Shown here in pieces: positions 32,501 through 45,100 of a stretch of 64,000 bases of DNA (position 1 is the stretch's first letter; every line of letters starts with the position of its first letter). The stretch is taken from NCBI GenBank assembly GCA_963580285.1, contig OY757026.1:44261431-44325430 (forward strand), read 5' to 3'. This stretch comes from Lucinisca nassula (Eukaryota > Mollusca > Bivalvia > Lucinida > Lucinidae). The notes under the pieces were generated by a model. It saw only the letters and a list, made by a program, of their open reading frames with translations. It ran no database searches and was not told the DNA's origin. The translations under genes and the position numbers were made by a program.

Positions 32501-32985
32501 AAAAGGCATCAAAACAACTCGAAAGTCCCATTACACTATAGAACTGGTAACAGATATGTGTCTGCTTTACACGCAAGAATTAGAAATAATTGTAGTAATT
32601 TACGTCTTGACTTATATATTAATCACTTATCACCTAATTTCACTTGTAGTTGCTCTGACGAAGCCGAAGATGCTGCTCATTATTTTTTTCATTGTTCACA
32701 TTACACTAACGAAAGAGTAATTCTTTTCCAATCAACCAGAGCTTTTCATCCACTCAATATTAATATTCTCCTATTTGGAGATGTTAGTCTGTCGATAGAA
32801 GATAACACTCTCATCTTTACAGCCGTACAAACATTTATTAAGGATACTAGAAGGTTCGCCAACTAGGCTGCTGCTCACTTAGGCCAGCATGACATCTCAT
32901 TCCATTTTCACTTTATTATTTTCATCACACTCTTTTTCTTTATTTAATTATTCATTATACATCTTATACATTTTTTTTTCTCACC
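29575..32985 (+). pseudogene. APE-type LINE, RT polyprotein with frameshifts
   Basis: A non-LTR retrotransposon polyprotein (target-primed retrotransposition). The first frame (29575-29781) is hydrophobic, then has a 2A-like motif and the start of the endonuclease (ILHLNIRSIRN). A frameshift near 29780 and another near 30020 separate endonuclease pieces (CFSETHLDAN; LIGLFYSPC). From about 30021 the frame is open to the stop at 32866: VGDLNEDLL, ISDHKA, a linker, then RT blocks GPDGIS, LPKKGD, FRPVSLLSN, LDVSKAFDRVWH, GVPQGSVLGPLLF and RLFADDSSL (catalytic FADD). The C-terminus has CSCSD...HYFFHC, a CCHC-like cluster. A jockey-superfamily member (CR1/L2-like); clade not resolved. 32867-32985 is a short T-rich 3' region. 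29131-29574 upstream has no recognised feature. Confidence 0.9.
29698..29721 (+). other. 2A-like ribosome-skipping motif in the LINE
   Basis: DIETNPGP matches the DxExNPGP consensus, preceded by LLNILLQAG, the usual hydrophobic lead-in. 2A-like motifs at the N-terminus of APE-type LINE proteins are known from several animals. In this position it would separate an upstream hydrophobic leader from the endonuclease-RT. This copy is frameshifted 60 bp later, so it is a fossil here. Confidence 0.75.
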
Positions 32986-32987
32986 AT

Positions 32988-35866
32988 CAGTTTGGTGTAA
33001 GATAAAGCTGAACAAAGCAGACAACTTATTACTTGGATGTATATATAGGAGCCCAAACAGCTCGGATGTAAATACAGAACATATGTTCGAAATATTAAAA
33101 AATGCAAGGAATTTAAGAACAAGCCACTTACTAATTGTCGGAGACTTTAATATAAAAGATATAAACTGGTTAGATCAAACAACAGAGGCAAACGAAACAC
33201 AAATTCCCTTCAAGTTTATTGAGTGCACTAGAGACTGTTTCATTTTTCAACACGTCCAAGAACCTACAAGATTCAGATCAAATAACACCCCCTCTATTTT
33301 GGATTTGGTATTCACAAATGAAGAAAATATGGTTTCCAATTTAACGTATCTCTCAGGACTGGGTGGGAGTGACCATCTGATTTTAGATTTCAGTTTTAAC
33401 TGTTATGCAAATTGCAGTGCTCCTTCTTTCAAAAAACTGAACTTTTTCAAGGGGAATTACTCTGCTATTAGAAAAGAATTGGATAAGGTAGACTGGAACC
33501 TGTATATGCAGGGGCTGAACTTGTCGGATTCCTGGGAGTTTCTTACAGATAAGCTTACCAGATTAATACAGATAAACATACCAGAGAGTAAGATATCTCG
33601 TGAGACCGGCAAGAATAGACCCAACATAAGTCAGAAATGCCTAAACGCTATTAGAACAAAGCATAAAAAGTGGACCAAATACAGAAACTCAATGTCAAAT
33701 AGCAATTACGAAAATTATAAAACTGCAAGAAACAGAGTAAAATCAGAACTAAGAAAATCCAAGTACGAATATGAAAAAGACCTAGCAAACAAAATCAAAA
33801 CAGATAATAAGCTCTTCTGGAGTTACGTCCGCTCGAAAACAAAAACAAAAACAAGCTTGGGAGAACTAGAATCACCTGATGGTTCATTAACCAGCGATAG
33901 CCAGGAAAAGGCGGATCTACTAAACACATTCTTCACGAGTGTATTCGAAGTTGAGGGAAATGGAGACTTACCTGAATTTCAAGATCGTACTTTCTCAGTA
34001 CCACTTTTCTCCTTTGAAGTTACAGAAAGAAACTTAAATAAAGCCATAGATAAAATCAAAGCCGGAAAGTCCCAAGGCCCAGATAATATCCATCCTAAGC
34101 TAATTAAAGAATGTAAAGAATCATTACTAGTGCCTTTGCGCCTGGTCTTTACAAAATCTTAAAAAGAAAGCAAAATACCCAACATATGGAAAGTAGGGCA
34201 TGTCTCTGCGATATACAAAAATGGACCAAGAACAAAGGCTGAAAATTATCGTCCTATCAGCCTTACTTCAGTGCCCGGCAAGATCATGGAGAGACTGATT
34301 CGAGATCAAATCGTAGAACATATGTCAGAAAATCAATTCTTTTCCACTGAACAGCATGGATTCATATGTGGGAAATCCTGTACTACACAGTTGCTTGAAT
34401 TCTTAGAAGACTTAACAGAAGCTCTGGATAGCGGGAGAGATATTGATGTTGTCTACCTTGACTTCTGCAAGGCTTTCGACAAGGTGCCCCACAGGCGACT
34501 ACTAAAAAAATAATGGGCCTATGGTATTCGAGGACAAATACACTCCTGGATATCTGAATTCCTCTCAGATAGAACACAGAGGGTAATTGTGGATGGGAAA
34601 AGGTCTACGACAGCTAAAGTAACAAGTGGAATCCCTCAGGGTAGCGTCCTAGGCCCTATTCTGTTCCTGCTGTTCATTAATGAATTACCAACAGTGATTC
34701 ATATATTCAAGAAGCTCTTTGCTGACGACGCTAAAGTTTACCACACAGTATCAACAATGACAGAAATCACCCATTTCCAAGACGCCCTTGATAAATCGAT
34801 GGAATGGGCAGACAACTGGCGCATGACATATAACTACAAAAAATGTAAGCACATGCATCTAGGTAATCATGACCTAGGCCAGATCTACACAATGAAAAAG
34901 GGAACAGAAAGGATACCTATTGAAAAGGTTAACTCTGAAAAAGACCTTGGGGTCATAGTAGATAAATCTTTAAAATTCACTGAACATATCAGCTCCAAAA
35001 TCAAAACTGCAAATCGAAATCTGGGACTAATCTTTAGGACATTTACATATATAGACAAGGATATATTCTTGAACCTATACAAATCTCTAGTACGTTCGCA
35101 CTTAGAATATGCCTCATCGGTATGGTCGCCCTTGTACAAAAAAGACAAAATTGCATTGGAAAATGTCCAAAGACGTGCCACGAAATTAGCAAAAAGTGTT
35201 TCCAACCTGCCATATCAAGAGAGACTCCGTGTTTTGGGTCTGCCAAGTCTTGAATATCGACGCGAGAGAGCTGATGTAATCCAAGTCTACAAGATCTTAC
35301 ATGATATAGATAAGGTTGATAAAGGCAAACTCTTTACGTTATCCGAATACACCGCCACCCGAGGCCATTCACTTAAACTATTTAAACGAAGATCTCGACT
35401 AGGAATTCGAGCAAACAGTTTCAGCAATAGAGTCGTTGACATTTGGAACAGTCTACCAGAATCAGTTGTGCAAGCACCCTCCCTGAACAGCTTCAAAAGT
35501 AGGCTAAATAGCTGGTGGCATCACCACCCATTCAAGTTTGAACCAGCATGTTACGGACTAAATACAAGAAACCAGTATCCAAATGCGTCTGGAAGAGGCA
35601 GAAATGCCTGATATCGACGTCGACAACAGTAAGAACAGTAAGTAAGATTTTTTCTTTTTCTCATCATCTTTGGAAAATGTGATGTATGTTTATTTGTTAT
35701 ATCACTCCATATGAAGTATTCAAAATGTCTCTGTATTTGCCACTATCATGTGCATGTATCTATTACTGTAATACAGTTTTGTAGGGGAGGGCCGTAACTA
35801 ATGTTGGCAGAACTTGTGGCCCGACCCTGTTGCTAGATTTATGATGCAATAAAATATATTTATACT
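32988..35866 (+). pseudogene. CR1-like LINE, 5'-truncated, two in-frame stops
   Basis: One frame runs from about 32988 to the stop at 35609-35611, broken only by TAA at 34160-34162 and 34511-34513. Endonuclease C-terminal half: LLLGCIYRSPN (about 33018), LLIVGDFNIKDINW, ILDLVFTNEE, GSDHLILDF. RT: GKSQGPDNIHP, AENYRPISLTSVPGKIMER, VVYLDFCKAFDKVPH, SGIPQGSVLGPILFL, KLFADDAKVY (FADD intact). C-terminal region with VQRRATKLAKS and LGLPSLEYRRERAD, typical of the CR1 group. The N-terminus is lost at about 32988, directly after the preceding LINE. 35612-35866 is the 3'UTR, ending gatgcaataaaatatattt and abutting the ATATGGTCA target repeat. Few disabling changes, so a fairly young copy. Confidence 0.9.
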
Positions 35867-36615
35867 ATATGGTCAAGGTTAAGGTTTTCGGTTAAGGACG
35901 ACGCCAGACGACAACGAAGACGCCGGAGTGATGACAATAGCTCGAAAGTTTTTTTTTTTCAAAAAACAGACGAGCTAAAAAGTAAAAGAAGAGAAGAAAG
36001 TACATACTTTGACACATATTTATTATTTTGGCCAAAGGTGGAACGGTTCAATTAAGAGCAAATAATTAAATACACTCCTACATTCAAAACTCTTGTGAAA
36101 ATTTACAGTGTTCCATTAAACATCGATAAGAACCCCCAAATAGTTTAATCAATAATTTCCCTCTTGAGAGCCCCAATACTAAAATACGGATATGTCAGTT
36201 CCATACTAGAAAGGTCAAAATGTAAACAGACGCCGGCGATTGTTTTGGCAGCTTACAAATCTCGTGAGAAATAAAATAAAAATGTGAGATACGAAATCGC
36301 ATAGCAAAATGGCGGGAAATACATTGCTACAGGTAGGAAATTATGTATTACCTCTCGGATTGGCATTTCTTCTCAGTTTGACATAAGTGACAGATAGCGG
36401 TAAATTTGACCTCAGGATTCCCCGAGTTGGTAATGTCCTGTGACGTCACGCACACGAAAATACCGATCTTATGTACAATTGGCGAAATTCGATTATTGGC
36501 GAAATTCACTTACGCTTCTATAGTCATCTTGACGTTTTGTTTTGTTTGTTTGAGGTTTAACGTCCCCGTCCACACTGTAAAGGTCATTTTGGAGACCTGG
36601 CTTCCAATTTTGTGG

Positions 36616-38089
36616 TAGTTGGCAAACAGTACAGGCCCAGATCAGACGCAACAGAACGCGGCGTCTGATCAGGGTCTACACTATTTGCAAAACATTCAGC
36701 CAGTTTACAAAGAGATTTCGAAGAAATCACAACGTGAGACCTCTAAATTTTGAAATGGACTCCTGTTATATGCAGGAAGCGGGAATATTCCATTTGGTGC
36801 AAAAAGGGTTAAAGGTTATATAGTGACAGCAATGATTTCTTATACTGTTCCCTGAACATCATCAAACGCCGTGTTGTTCGGCTTTTGACCGGGTCGTCAC
36901 CGTCTGTCAAACTCAACACATGATTCCTTTCCAGATCCAGACTCACCTTGGCGTGCACTGATTGCCTAGACCGTGGCCTGGACCTGCATGTCCAAATAAA
37001 ATAAAATAAAATAAAATAAAATAAAATATAAAGGATCATTTCTGTGTGAAATGAACAGCTGAATTAACTTATTTTCTTCGGGCCTCCGTGGCCTAATGGG
37101 TAAGAGCGCTGGCTCTTCATCATTAGGTCGGCTACATGTGAGAACGTGAAGTTGGGATGGGTTTTCTCCTCCGGTTGCTCTGTTTTTATGCCCCGCCAAG
37201 AAGTGAGGAGGGCCACATAGTTGTCCTCTGTACGCCACACTTTGTAGTATTGTTCTTGTCTCCGCAACTCCTCGTACATTGTTTGATGTAGGGCACACAG
37301 TTCAGACATGCATTGAAAATATGCATAAAGCAAACAGGATTCTGATTGCAAAATTATGTCCCCTTGGACGACAAACATTTTGGTCATATGTGTAGCAGAA
37401 GTGTTCGTGTCTCCGCAACTCCTCTTACAGTTTTTTTGTGCAGGACATTGAAACTTGCTACACAAGTATATATCTGACCATGTTTGTTGTTTTACGGACC
37501 AGTCAACACCTAAGGTCATGTTGGGTCGGTCAGTTACCTTCACTGTTCCGATACAAGCTTAGACCTTATAAGCTACTAAGTGAAGCCCCTACCCCACCCC
37601 TCCCCGACAATAAGTGTCAGCAGCCGATGAGTCGACTGCCGAGTGATCACGCAACCGTCCATCTGAAGCCGTTGCCAAGCGATGAGGTATTAGAACTAGG
37701 AAAGATGGTATAGAGCAGAAAACAAACAAACAAACAAACAACCGAAGAGCCCACCGAGTCTGGGCTGCATGATGCTTCCACGCAGAGCTGAAACTGACCG
37801 CACACGAGCACTGGTAAACCGCTTAGAGGAACTAAGCTTGTACAGGCAAAGCGGTGCAAGTCGGACCGTGCATGCTTATAAACCCTTTTTGTTTCATTGG
37901 GCGAAAGGGCTTGGGATGTCATTTCATCTCAATGTCGGGTAAAAGTCCCACAAAATTGAAAGCAACGTCTTCAAAGTGACCTATACAGTGTTGACGGGGA
38001 CGTTAAACCTCAAATCAAACAAACAAACGAAGAACGCCCCGGCACTGAAAGCGTCTTCACACATACACTACTTCGCGTAGAGGCGCATT
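36616..38089. repeat. D2 homologue of D1 25184-26660
   Basis: Family C hairpin (36620-36690), cctctaaattttgaaatgga, (AAAAT)6 (about 36995-37028), tRNA-like head (37080), the tctccgcaactcctc pair, the (CAAA)n block and SINE-A (37755-38030), all in D1 order with few substitutions. Minus-strand frames of 110-159 codons are conserved among D1-D3 but lie in repeat sequence. Confidence 0.8.
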
Positions 38090-38656
38090 TGTTAAAAGGT
38101 TATCAAACTACTCCTTAAGGAGCTGTCTGATCTGGGCCCATATTGTTTGCAGCCATAACTTTTAAAGTTAAAATGTTATCAAACTACTCCTACAGGAGCT
38201 GTCTGATCTGTGCCCATATTGTATTCAACCATGCCTTCTAAAGTTAAAAGGTTATCAAACTACTCCAACAGGAGCTGTCTGATCTGGGCCCATATTGTTT
38301 GCAACCGTAACTTTTAAATTTAAAAGGTTATCAAACTTCTCCTACAGGAGCTGTCTGATCTGGGCCCATATTGTTTGCAGCCATGCCTTTTTAAGTTAAA
38401 AGGTTATCAAACTACTCCTTCAGGAGCTGTCTGATCTGTGCCCATATTGTTTGCAGCCATAACTTTTAAAGTTAAAAGGTTATCAACTACTCCTACAGGA
38501 GCTGTCTGATCTGGGCCCATAGTGTTTTTAACCATGCCTTTTAAAGATAAAAGGTTATCAACCTACTCATACAGGAGCTGTCTGATCTGGGCCCATATTG
38601 TTTGCAGCCATAACTTTTTATTAAACTACTCCTACAGGAGCTGTCTGATCGGGGCC
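38090..38656. repeat. 76-bp satellite, short array closing D2
   Basis: Eight monomers, nearly identical in order to 26660-27240, ending gatcggggcc then tgatgaaagg of D3. Confidence 0.9.
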
Positions 38657-41335
38657 TGATGAAAGGGGCACCCAAGTGGGTAAAATTATCCGCTATCAAC
38701 TTTATCAGAATAGAAATGTGTTTCATGAGTGATATGAGCAACTTTGGTTTGCAAGACAAACAGAATGTAACAGATAACTATTCATTTTTGTCAAATTATG
38801 TAAAAATTATCATCATGTTAATATCAATGGAATTCCACCATCTTTGTTGTCATTAAAAGTTTGGAGTAAAATTCGAGCCCCAAATACCAGGTGTTCCCTA
38901 TGCAGGAGGTAACTTAAACAAGAGCACCGCATGCGGGTGCAAACGCTCGTCTGCAGTTTCTTTTAGAAAACCAAAGTTCTAAGTCAAACAAGAGCAATCA
39001 AATTGCAAGATGGAGTTATAAAACTTGTAGGGAATGTAGCTCTTGTGGTGGTGAGTATGTGTATGAAGTTTCATGAAGGTAGGCCAAATACTTTTGGAAA
39101 TATGGTCAAGGTTAAGGTTTTCGGTTAAGGACGACGCAAGACGACAACGAAGACGCCGGAGTGATGACAATAGCTCGAACGTTTTTTTTTTTTCAAAAAA
39201 CAGACGAGCTAAAAAGTAAAAGAAGAGAAGAAAGTACATACTTTGACACATATTTATTATTTTGGCCAAAGGTGGAAAGGTTCAATTAAGAGCAAATAAT
39301 TAAATACACTCCTACATTCAAAACTCTTGTGAAAATTTACAGTGTTCCATTAAACATCGATAAGAACCCCCAAATAGTTTAATCAATAATTTCCCTTTTG
39401 AGAGCCCCAATACTAAAATACGGATATGTCAGTTCCATACTAGAAAGGTCAAAATGTAAACAGACGCCGGCGATTGTTTTGGCAGCTTACAAATCTCGTG
39501 AGAAATAAAATAAAAATGTGAGATACGAAATCGCATAGCAAAATGGCGGGAAATACTTTGCTACAGGTAGGAAATTATGTATTACCTCTCGGATTGGCAT
39601 TTCTTCTCAGTTTGACATGAGTGACAGATAGCGGTAAATTTGACCTCAGGATTCCCCGAGTTGGTAATGTCCTGTGACGTCACGCACACGAAAATACCGA
39701 TCTTATGTACAATTGGCGAAATTCGATTATTGGCGAAATTCACTTACGCTTCTATAGTCATCTTGACGTTTTGTTTTGTTTGTTTGAGGTTTAACGTCCC
39801 CGTCCACACTGTAAAGGTCATTTTGGAGACCAGGCTTCCATTTTTGTGGTAGTTGGCAAACAGTACAGGCCCAGATCAGACGCAACAGAACGCGGCGTCT
39901 GATCAGGGTCTACACTATTTGCAAAACATTCAGCCAGTTTACAAAGAGATTTCGAAGAAATCACAACGTGAGACCTCTAAATTTTGAAATGGACTCCTGT
40001 TATATGCAGGAAGCGGGAATATTCCATTTGGTGCAAAAAGGGTTAAAGGTTATATAGTGACAGCAATGATTTCTTATACTGTTCCCTGAACATCATCAAA
40101 CGCCGTGTTGTTCGGCTTTTGACCGGGTCGTCACCGTCTGTCAAACTCAACACATGATTCCTTTCCAGATCCAGACTCACCTTGGCGTGCACTGATTGCC
40201 TAGACCGTGGCCTGGACCTGCATGTCCAAATAAAATAAAATAAAATAAAATAAAATATAAAGGATCATTTCTGTGTGAAATGAACAGCTGAATTAACTTA
40301 TTTTCTTCGGGCCTCCGTGGCCTAATGGGTAAGAGCGCTGGCTCTTCATCATTAGGTCGGCTACATGTGAGAACGTGACGTTGGGATGGGTTTTCTCCTC
40401 CGGTTGCTCTGTTTTTATGCCCCGCCAAGAAGTGAGGAGGGCCACATAATTGTCCTCTGTACGCCACACTTTGTAGTATTGTTCTTGTCTCCGCAACTCC
40501 TCGTACATTGTTTGATGTAGGGCACACAGTTCAGACATGCATTGAAAATATGCATAAAGCAAACAGGATTCTGATTGCAAAATTATGTCCCCTTGGACGA
40601 CAAACATTTTGGTCATATGTGTAGCAGAAGTGTTCGTGTCTCCGCAACTCCTCTTACAGTTTTTTGTGCAGGACATTGAAACTTGCTACACAAGTATATA
40701 TCTGACCATGTTTGTTGTTTTACGGACCAGTCAACACCTAAGGTCATGTTGGGTCGGTCAGTTACCTTCACTGTTCCGATACAAGCTTAGACTTTAGAAG
40801 CTACTAAGTGAAGCCCCTACCCCACCCCTCCCCGACAATAACCGTCAGCAGCCGATGAGTCGACTGCCGAGTGATCACGCAACCGTCCATCTGAAGCCGT
40901 TGCCAAGCGATGAGGTATTAGAACTTTGAAAGATGGTATAGAGCAGAAAACAAACAAACAAACAAACAAACAACCGAAGAGCCCACCGAGTCTTGAAGAA
41001 AATAGATGGGCTGCATGATGCTTCCACGCAGAGCTGAAACTGACCGCACACGAGCACTGGTAAACCGCTTAGAGGAACTAAGCTTGCCCAGGCAAAGCGG
41101 TGCAAGTCGAACCGTGCATGCTTATAAACCCTTTTTGTTTCATTGGACGAAAGGGCTTGAGATGTCATTTCATCTCAATGTCGGGTAAAAGTCCCACAAA
41201 ATTGGAAGCAACGTCTTCAAAGTGACCTATACAGTGTTGACGGGGACGTTAAACCTCAAATCAAACAAACAAACGAAGAACGCCCCGGCACTGAAAGCGT
41301 CTTCACACATACACTACTTCGCGTAGAGGCGCATT
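38657..41335. repeat. Tandem segment D, copy D3
   Basis: The shortest copy. It has the left landmarks (gggtaaaattatccgc), cggttaaggacgacgcaag, the YY1-like site at 39543, the SINE-A tail fused to the family C hairpin (39846), (AAAAT)5, the tRNA-like head (40310) and SINE-A (40982-41275). It runs straight into the long satellite, so it probably preserves the original relation of the segment to the array. Confidence 0.85.
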
Positions 41336-42166
41336 TGTTAAAAGGTTATCAAACTACTCCTTAAGGAGCTGTCTGATCTGGGCCCATATTGTTTGCAGCC
41401 ATAACTTTTAAAGTTAAAATGTTATCAAACTACTCCTACAGGAGCTGTCTGATCTGGGCCCATATTGTATTCAACCATGCCTTCTAAAGTTAAAAGGTTA
41501 TCAAACTACTCCAACAGGAGCTGTCTGATCTGGGCCCATATTGTTTGCAACCGTAACTTTTAAATTTAAAAGGTTATCAAACTTCTCCTACAGGAGCTGT
41601 CTGATCTGGGCCCATATTGTTTGCAGCTATGCCTTTTTAAGTTAAAAGGTTATCAAACTACTCCTTCAGGAGCTGTCTGATCTGTGCCCATATTGTTTGC
41701 AGCCATAACTTTTAAAGTTAAAAGGTTATCAACTACTCCTACAGGAGCTGTCTGATCTGGGCCCATAGTGTTTTTAACCATGCCTTTAAAAGATAAAAGG
41801 TTATCAAACTACTCCTACAGGAGCTGTCTGATCTGGGCCCATATTGTTTGCAGCCATAACATTTTATCAAACTACTCCTACAGGAGCTGTCTGATCGGGA
41901 CCCATATTGTTTGCAGCCATAACTTTTAAAGTTAAAAGGTTATAAAACTTCTCCTACAGGAGCTTTCTGATCTGAGCCCATAGTGTTTGCAGCCATGTCT
42001 TTTAAAGTTAAAATGTTATCAAACTAATCCTTCAGGAGCTGTCTGATCTGGGCCCATATTGTTTGTAGCCATAACTTTTAAAGTTAAAATGTAATGAAAC
42101 TACTCCTACAGGAGCTGTCTGATCTGGGCCCATATTGTTTGCAACCATAACTTTTAAAGTTAAAAG
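41336..42166. repeat. 76-bp satellite, left edge of the long array
   Basis: The first eight monomers match the short arrays of D1 and D2. Three more follow before the Penelope-like element. The array resumes at 45316. Confidence 0.9.
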
Positions 42167-45100
42167 TAGAAGTAGACCAAAGATCAGGAATCGATACAAT
42201 TAACTTACTCCACCCATCAAAGACACCAAAGGGAAAGAAACACACACATTAAGCGACCAGACCATAATGGAAACCTAAACAAAGGAAGGCCATAAGGACA
42301 GTTACTTTCCCACAAAATGGCCATATGGCCATCCAAAATAAAAAGACACAAGTGATACACAGTAAGCAACAAACAAAACCATAAATAAACCGCCACAGAA
42401 GAACCGCCTTGGAACGGTCAGTGGAATGATATTCACTGGGGGGCTTAAATCGATTTTACGTGGCCACAATCCTCGCCCTTACTTCCGTCGCGATTTAGAC
42501 AAATAATTTGTTCAGTCTGCATGAAGGCCTCCTAACTCAACAGTGCAACATCTCCGTGAACACAAAAATAAAAAAAACACAGAGGTGAGACAACGGTGAG
42601 GACTCGACAGCAAGAAACCACTGAAATGCTGGAGCAAAAGAAAACCAACAGTTAGACTCCGATGGGCCCGACCAGAGACAGAGCATCAGGCACCAACCAA
42701 CATTACCTTGAATTAGATCTCTCTAATTCTCAATAAGCCTTTACGTTGGAGCCGTCATAGAATCTGAGGCCTGACCCACCGGCGTGCAAGTAAAGAGGGA
42801 AGCAAAGTTGCCAACCGTGATTAGGTTAACTACCATGCATGCAGTCTGTCGTATAACATCCATGTTGTACCCAATCTTTTTATATCGAAGAATGATTTTA
42901 CGAAATTGGGTGCTGAAGTCATTGCGTTTATATATTTTTCTGAATTTATATACCAAGTCACCATAAAATTCGGGTTCCGATAGACCTTGTTGCAGAAGAG
43001 ATCTGAGTCCAACATTGAATTTTGAAATTAAATCAGAATAGCGTCTATAAAATTTTGAAAAGGCTTTGCGTAGTTTATGGTACCGATAACCCTGATTAAG
43101 GAGTTTAGCCGTTAATAATTTATAACGAGTGTTGAAGTCAGTTACATGACTACACACTCTAGCAAATCGAATTAATTGCGAAATATAAACGCCATAGGTT
43201 GGCGCACGAGGAACATCACCATCCAAAAAAGGAAAATTTACAATCTCAAAATCAAAGTCATCGCGTTTATCATAAATTTTGCACGAAACAAATCCATCTA
43301 CAATAGATAGATGTAAATTCAAAAACGGGGCCTCGGTATCAGAAGAATTTGCTTTATTTAACTGAAGTTCTGGGGGGTAAATCTGACTGATCAAACCATC
43401 GAAATAGGTATTATCAATATTTAATAAATCATCTAAATATCTAGAAGTGGAGCTACAAGCTTCAATAATTTCAGATTGGTTATCAATGGAAAGCGACAAC
43501 ATGACGTCTCTTTCATAACAATACAAGAACAGATCAGCCACAAGAGGTGCGCAATTCGTACCCATCAGAATACCCACAATTTGTCTAAATAACTTAGTAC
43601 CGAATCTAATATAAATATTGTCAAGTAGAAAGGTGAGGGCTTCACACACTTTCTGACATGACCAAAGTGTATAATTCTTATGCTCTTTAGGAGTGAAAAA
43701 TGCATTTCTGACATTACATGCAAGATAGAGAGAATCTTCTCAGTGAAAAGCCCATTAAATTAAATCATTAAGCTTTTCTTTTATAAGATTATGAGGAAGT
43801 GTAGTGTAAAGAGTGGAAAAATCGTAAGTAGACAGACTTTAAGCACGAAAATGTCTGGATTTCAATTTATTTAAAACCTCATTCGAATTTTTTATAGACC
43901 AAAACAGATTTCTTCCTGATCTTTCAAAGACTTTATCACAATATTTAATTTCATGCGTTTTAATAGCAGTAAGGCAGGAAGTTAATAATTTAGAAAGTTC
44001 AGTGGTAGTGCAAGAGCTAGAATTTGCAATAAACCGTGCTTTGTAAGGTCTTTTATGAAGTTTTGGTAACCAGTATAGCGTAGGAAGCTTGTCTTGGCCT
44101 TCGTTAACACACACAGCAAACTTGGTGGCTGAAAGACAAACATGTTTATCTACTATAGCCCTCTCTTCAGCTAAAGGCTGGAGTTCATAGGCCTTAGTAC
44201 CACCAAGCTCCTGCTTAAGCGTGTTAACATAGTGGAGCCGTCACACAACGACGACGTTGTTAGCGGCCTTGTCTGCAGGGGCCAAAACATACTTCTTATG
44301 AAATTCTTGAATACCTAGTTTAAGATGACGTAAAGATGTCTTGGGCTTAGGAGGTAATAAGTAAGTATTTGGAGAATAGAAAGAAATGCGTTTATTCACT
44401 AATTTTAAAATGCTAAGTTTCCAGTCCTTCAGAGCTTTATGCTCAACATACTCTCGCTTACACCATCGATTACCGAATTCATTCAAGGAAGCAGCGATTT
44501 CATCTCTACATTTACTGAAATCAATTTTAGAAGGAAACCGATATTTCGGTCCTTTAGAAATTATATTTCTTATCCTAGAATCAGGAATAATTTTCAAATT
44601 GCCAGTAATTACATGACCAGCAGCAGGATAGCAATACTTTGAGTTTTTACAATCACATGCATCAGGAGTATTAGTATCAATATCAGGATCTGAAACAAGT
44701 TTATTGAAATTAAAAATGATAGATCTTACAGGTTTGTTATATTTATAGCAAATTATAGGTGTTTCAGTATTTTGAAAATAAGCAGGAATGGAAGAAAGCA
44801 CCGATCTCTCACGGAAGATACTGGGCAAATCTATAAAATCCATACCCTTATTAATGAAGGATATTTTGAAGAAATGGCGTTTATGATTAATTTCAGAATC
44901 AATGTAAGGACGGAGAGTATGCTTAGTATAGCCTCTAGTTAAGAGAGCAGCATCATATAACTGATGAGAACCATCGTAGAATTTATTCGCCTCGGTGTCC
45001 AGAAGACGTAAAACAGAAACGGGTAATGAACTTAAAAATGAAAGCATAGAGTGGCGTCCATGATTTAATAATATAATTGACAGTCACTTCAGTCTAGTAT

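Larger units (their letters stand above)
27616..35866. mobile_element. 8.25-kb composite insertion in D2
   Basis: Flanked by ATATGGTCA (27607-27615 and 35867-35875). D1 (near 20309) and D3 (near 39097) have a single ATATGGTCA followed directly by aggttaagg, so both edges are defined by empty sites. The right edge is the 3' end of the second LINE. The left edge opens into unassigned sequence followed by a family C remnant, MITE B copy 4, two hairpin E copies and the first LINE. Probably nested insertions within one original LINE insertion, or a 5' rearrangement. Confidence 0.75.
27241..38656. repeat. Tandem segment D, copy D2
   Basis: Starts cctgatgagggggtaaaa (13 bp shorter than D1 and D3 here) and lacks a roughly 70-bp caggtgttccctatgcagg stretch. 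It is interrupted by the 27616-35866 insertion and continues as D1/D3 to the satellite units at 38090-38656. It shares with D3 the fusion ttgtgg|tagttgg at 36614 that removed the D1 segment 21198-25183. Confidence 0.85.

Noticed and set aside
42167..42740. A SECIS element in the 3' region of the Penelope-like element
   Set aside because: I looked by eye for the ATGA...AA...GA core. A short hairpin (accg ttccaagg cggt) exists, but the full core and spacing are not met, so I do not claim it.
42784..44642. Plus-strand frames of 60-76 codons across 42.8-44.6 kb
   Set aside because: They lie antisense to the Penelope-like RT frame.
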